Source: Campylobacteraceae bacterium (lineage in GTDB: Bacteria > Campylobacterota > Campylobacteria > Campylobacterales > Campylobacteraceae). From it: 5,583 nt of DNA. Made by a program: the position numbers and the translations under genes. The DNA is taken from NCBI GenBank assembly GCA_031276365.1, contig JAISNG010000059.1, positions 1-5,583 of the forward strand, given 5' to 3'. Of this stretch, positions 5,583 through 5,583 are shown piece by piece. Within the stretch, counting starts at the first letter, position 1; every line of letters starts with the position of its first letter. The notes below the pieces were generated by a model that saw nothing but the letters and a program-made list of their open reading frames with translations, searched no databases and was not told the origin of the DNA.

Positions 5583-5583
5583 G

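Overview
The window looks like chromosomal DNA from a nitrogen-fixing member of the Campylobacterota (Epsilonproteobacteria). The grounds are low GC content, AT-rich promoters with poor -35 boxes, a family of secreted cysteine-paired Sel1-repeat (HcpA-like) proteins typical of that phylum, and nif cofactor genes with proteobacterial architecture. No species can be named from the sequence alone.

Left part (1-860, plus strand). An elongator tRNA-Met(CAT) lies at 164-240. After an AT-rich gap, a well-formed sigma-70-type promoter (387-415) precedes a small secreted three-repeat Sel1 protein (450-857). Bases 1-163 hold no gene I can defend; they include a -10-like TATAAT before the tRNA. Bases 241-449 hold only AT-rich sequence and the promoter.

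Middle part (860-2530, minus strand). A decayed Sel1-repeat pseudogene (909-1559) lies just downstream of an intact eight-unit Sel1-repeat gene (1586-2530). The intact gene is built from 108-bp units, some almost identical in DNA. A hairpin with T-runs on both sides (862-915) lies between the convergent plus-strand gene and the pseudogene and can serve both directions.

Right part (2616-5583, minus strand). A compact nitrogenase cofactor operon reads nifB, then nifV, then a small cysteine-rich ORF. nifB/nifV overlap by 7 bases and nifV/ORF by 14 bases. NifB (radical SAM plus NifX-like domain) makes the Fe-S core of FeMo-co, and NifV makes homocitrate, its organic ligand. The third gene encodes an 83-residue protein with a CxC...CxxxCC pattern resembling a BFD-like [2Fe-2S] domain; its role is unknown, but its coupling to nifV points to cofactor assembly or electron supply. 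Upstream of nifB there is a GG-N10-GC sigma-54-like site. Beyond that is the C-terminal end of another minus-strand gene (5460-5582) that runs out of the window.

The most interesting items are the small Fe-S-like protein in the nif operon and the Sel1-repeat locus, which shows both recent repeat exchange and gene decay. I see no integrase, insertion sequence or CRISPR array.
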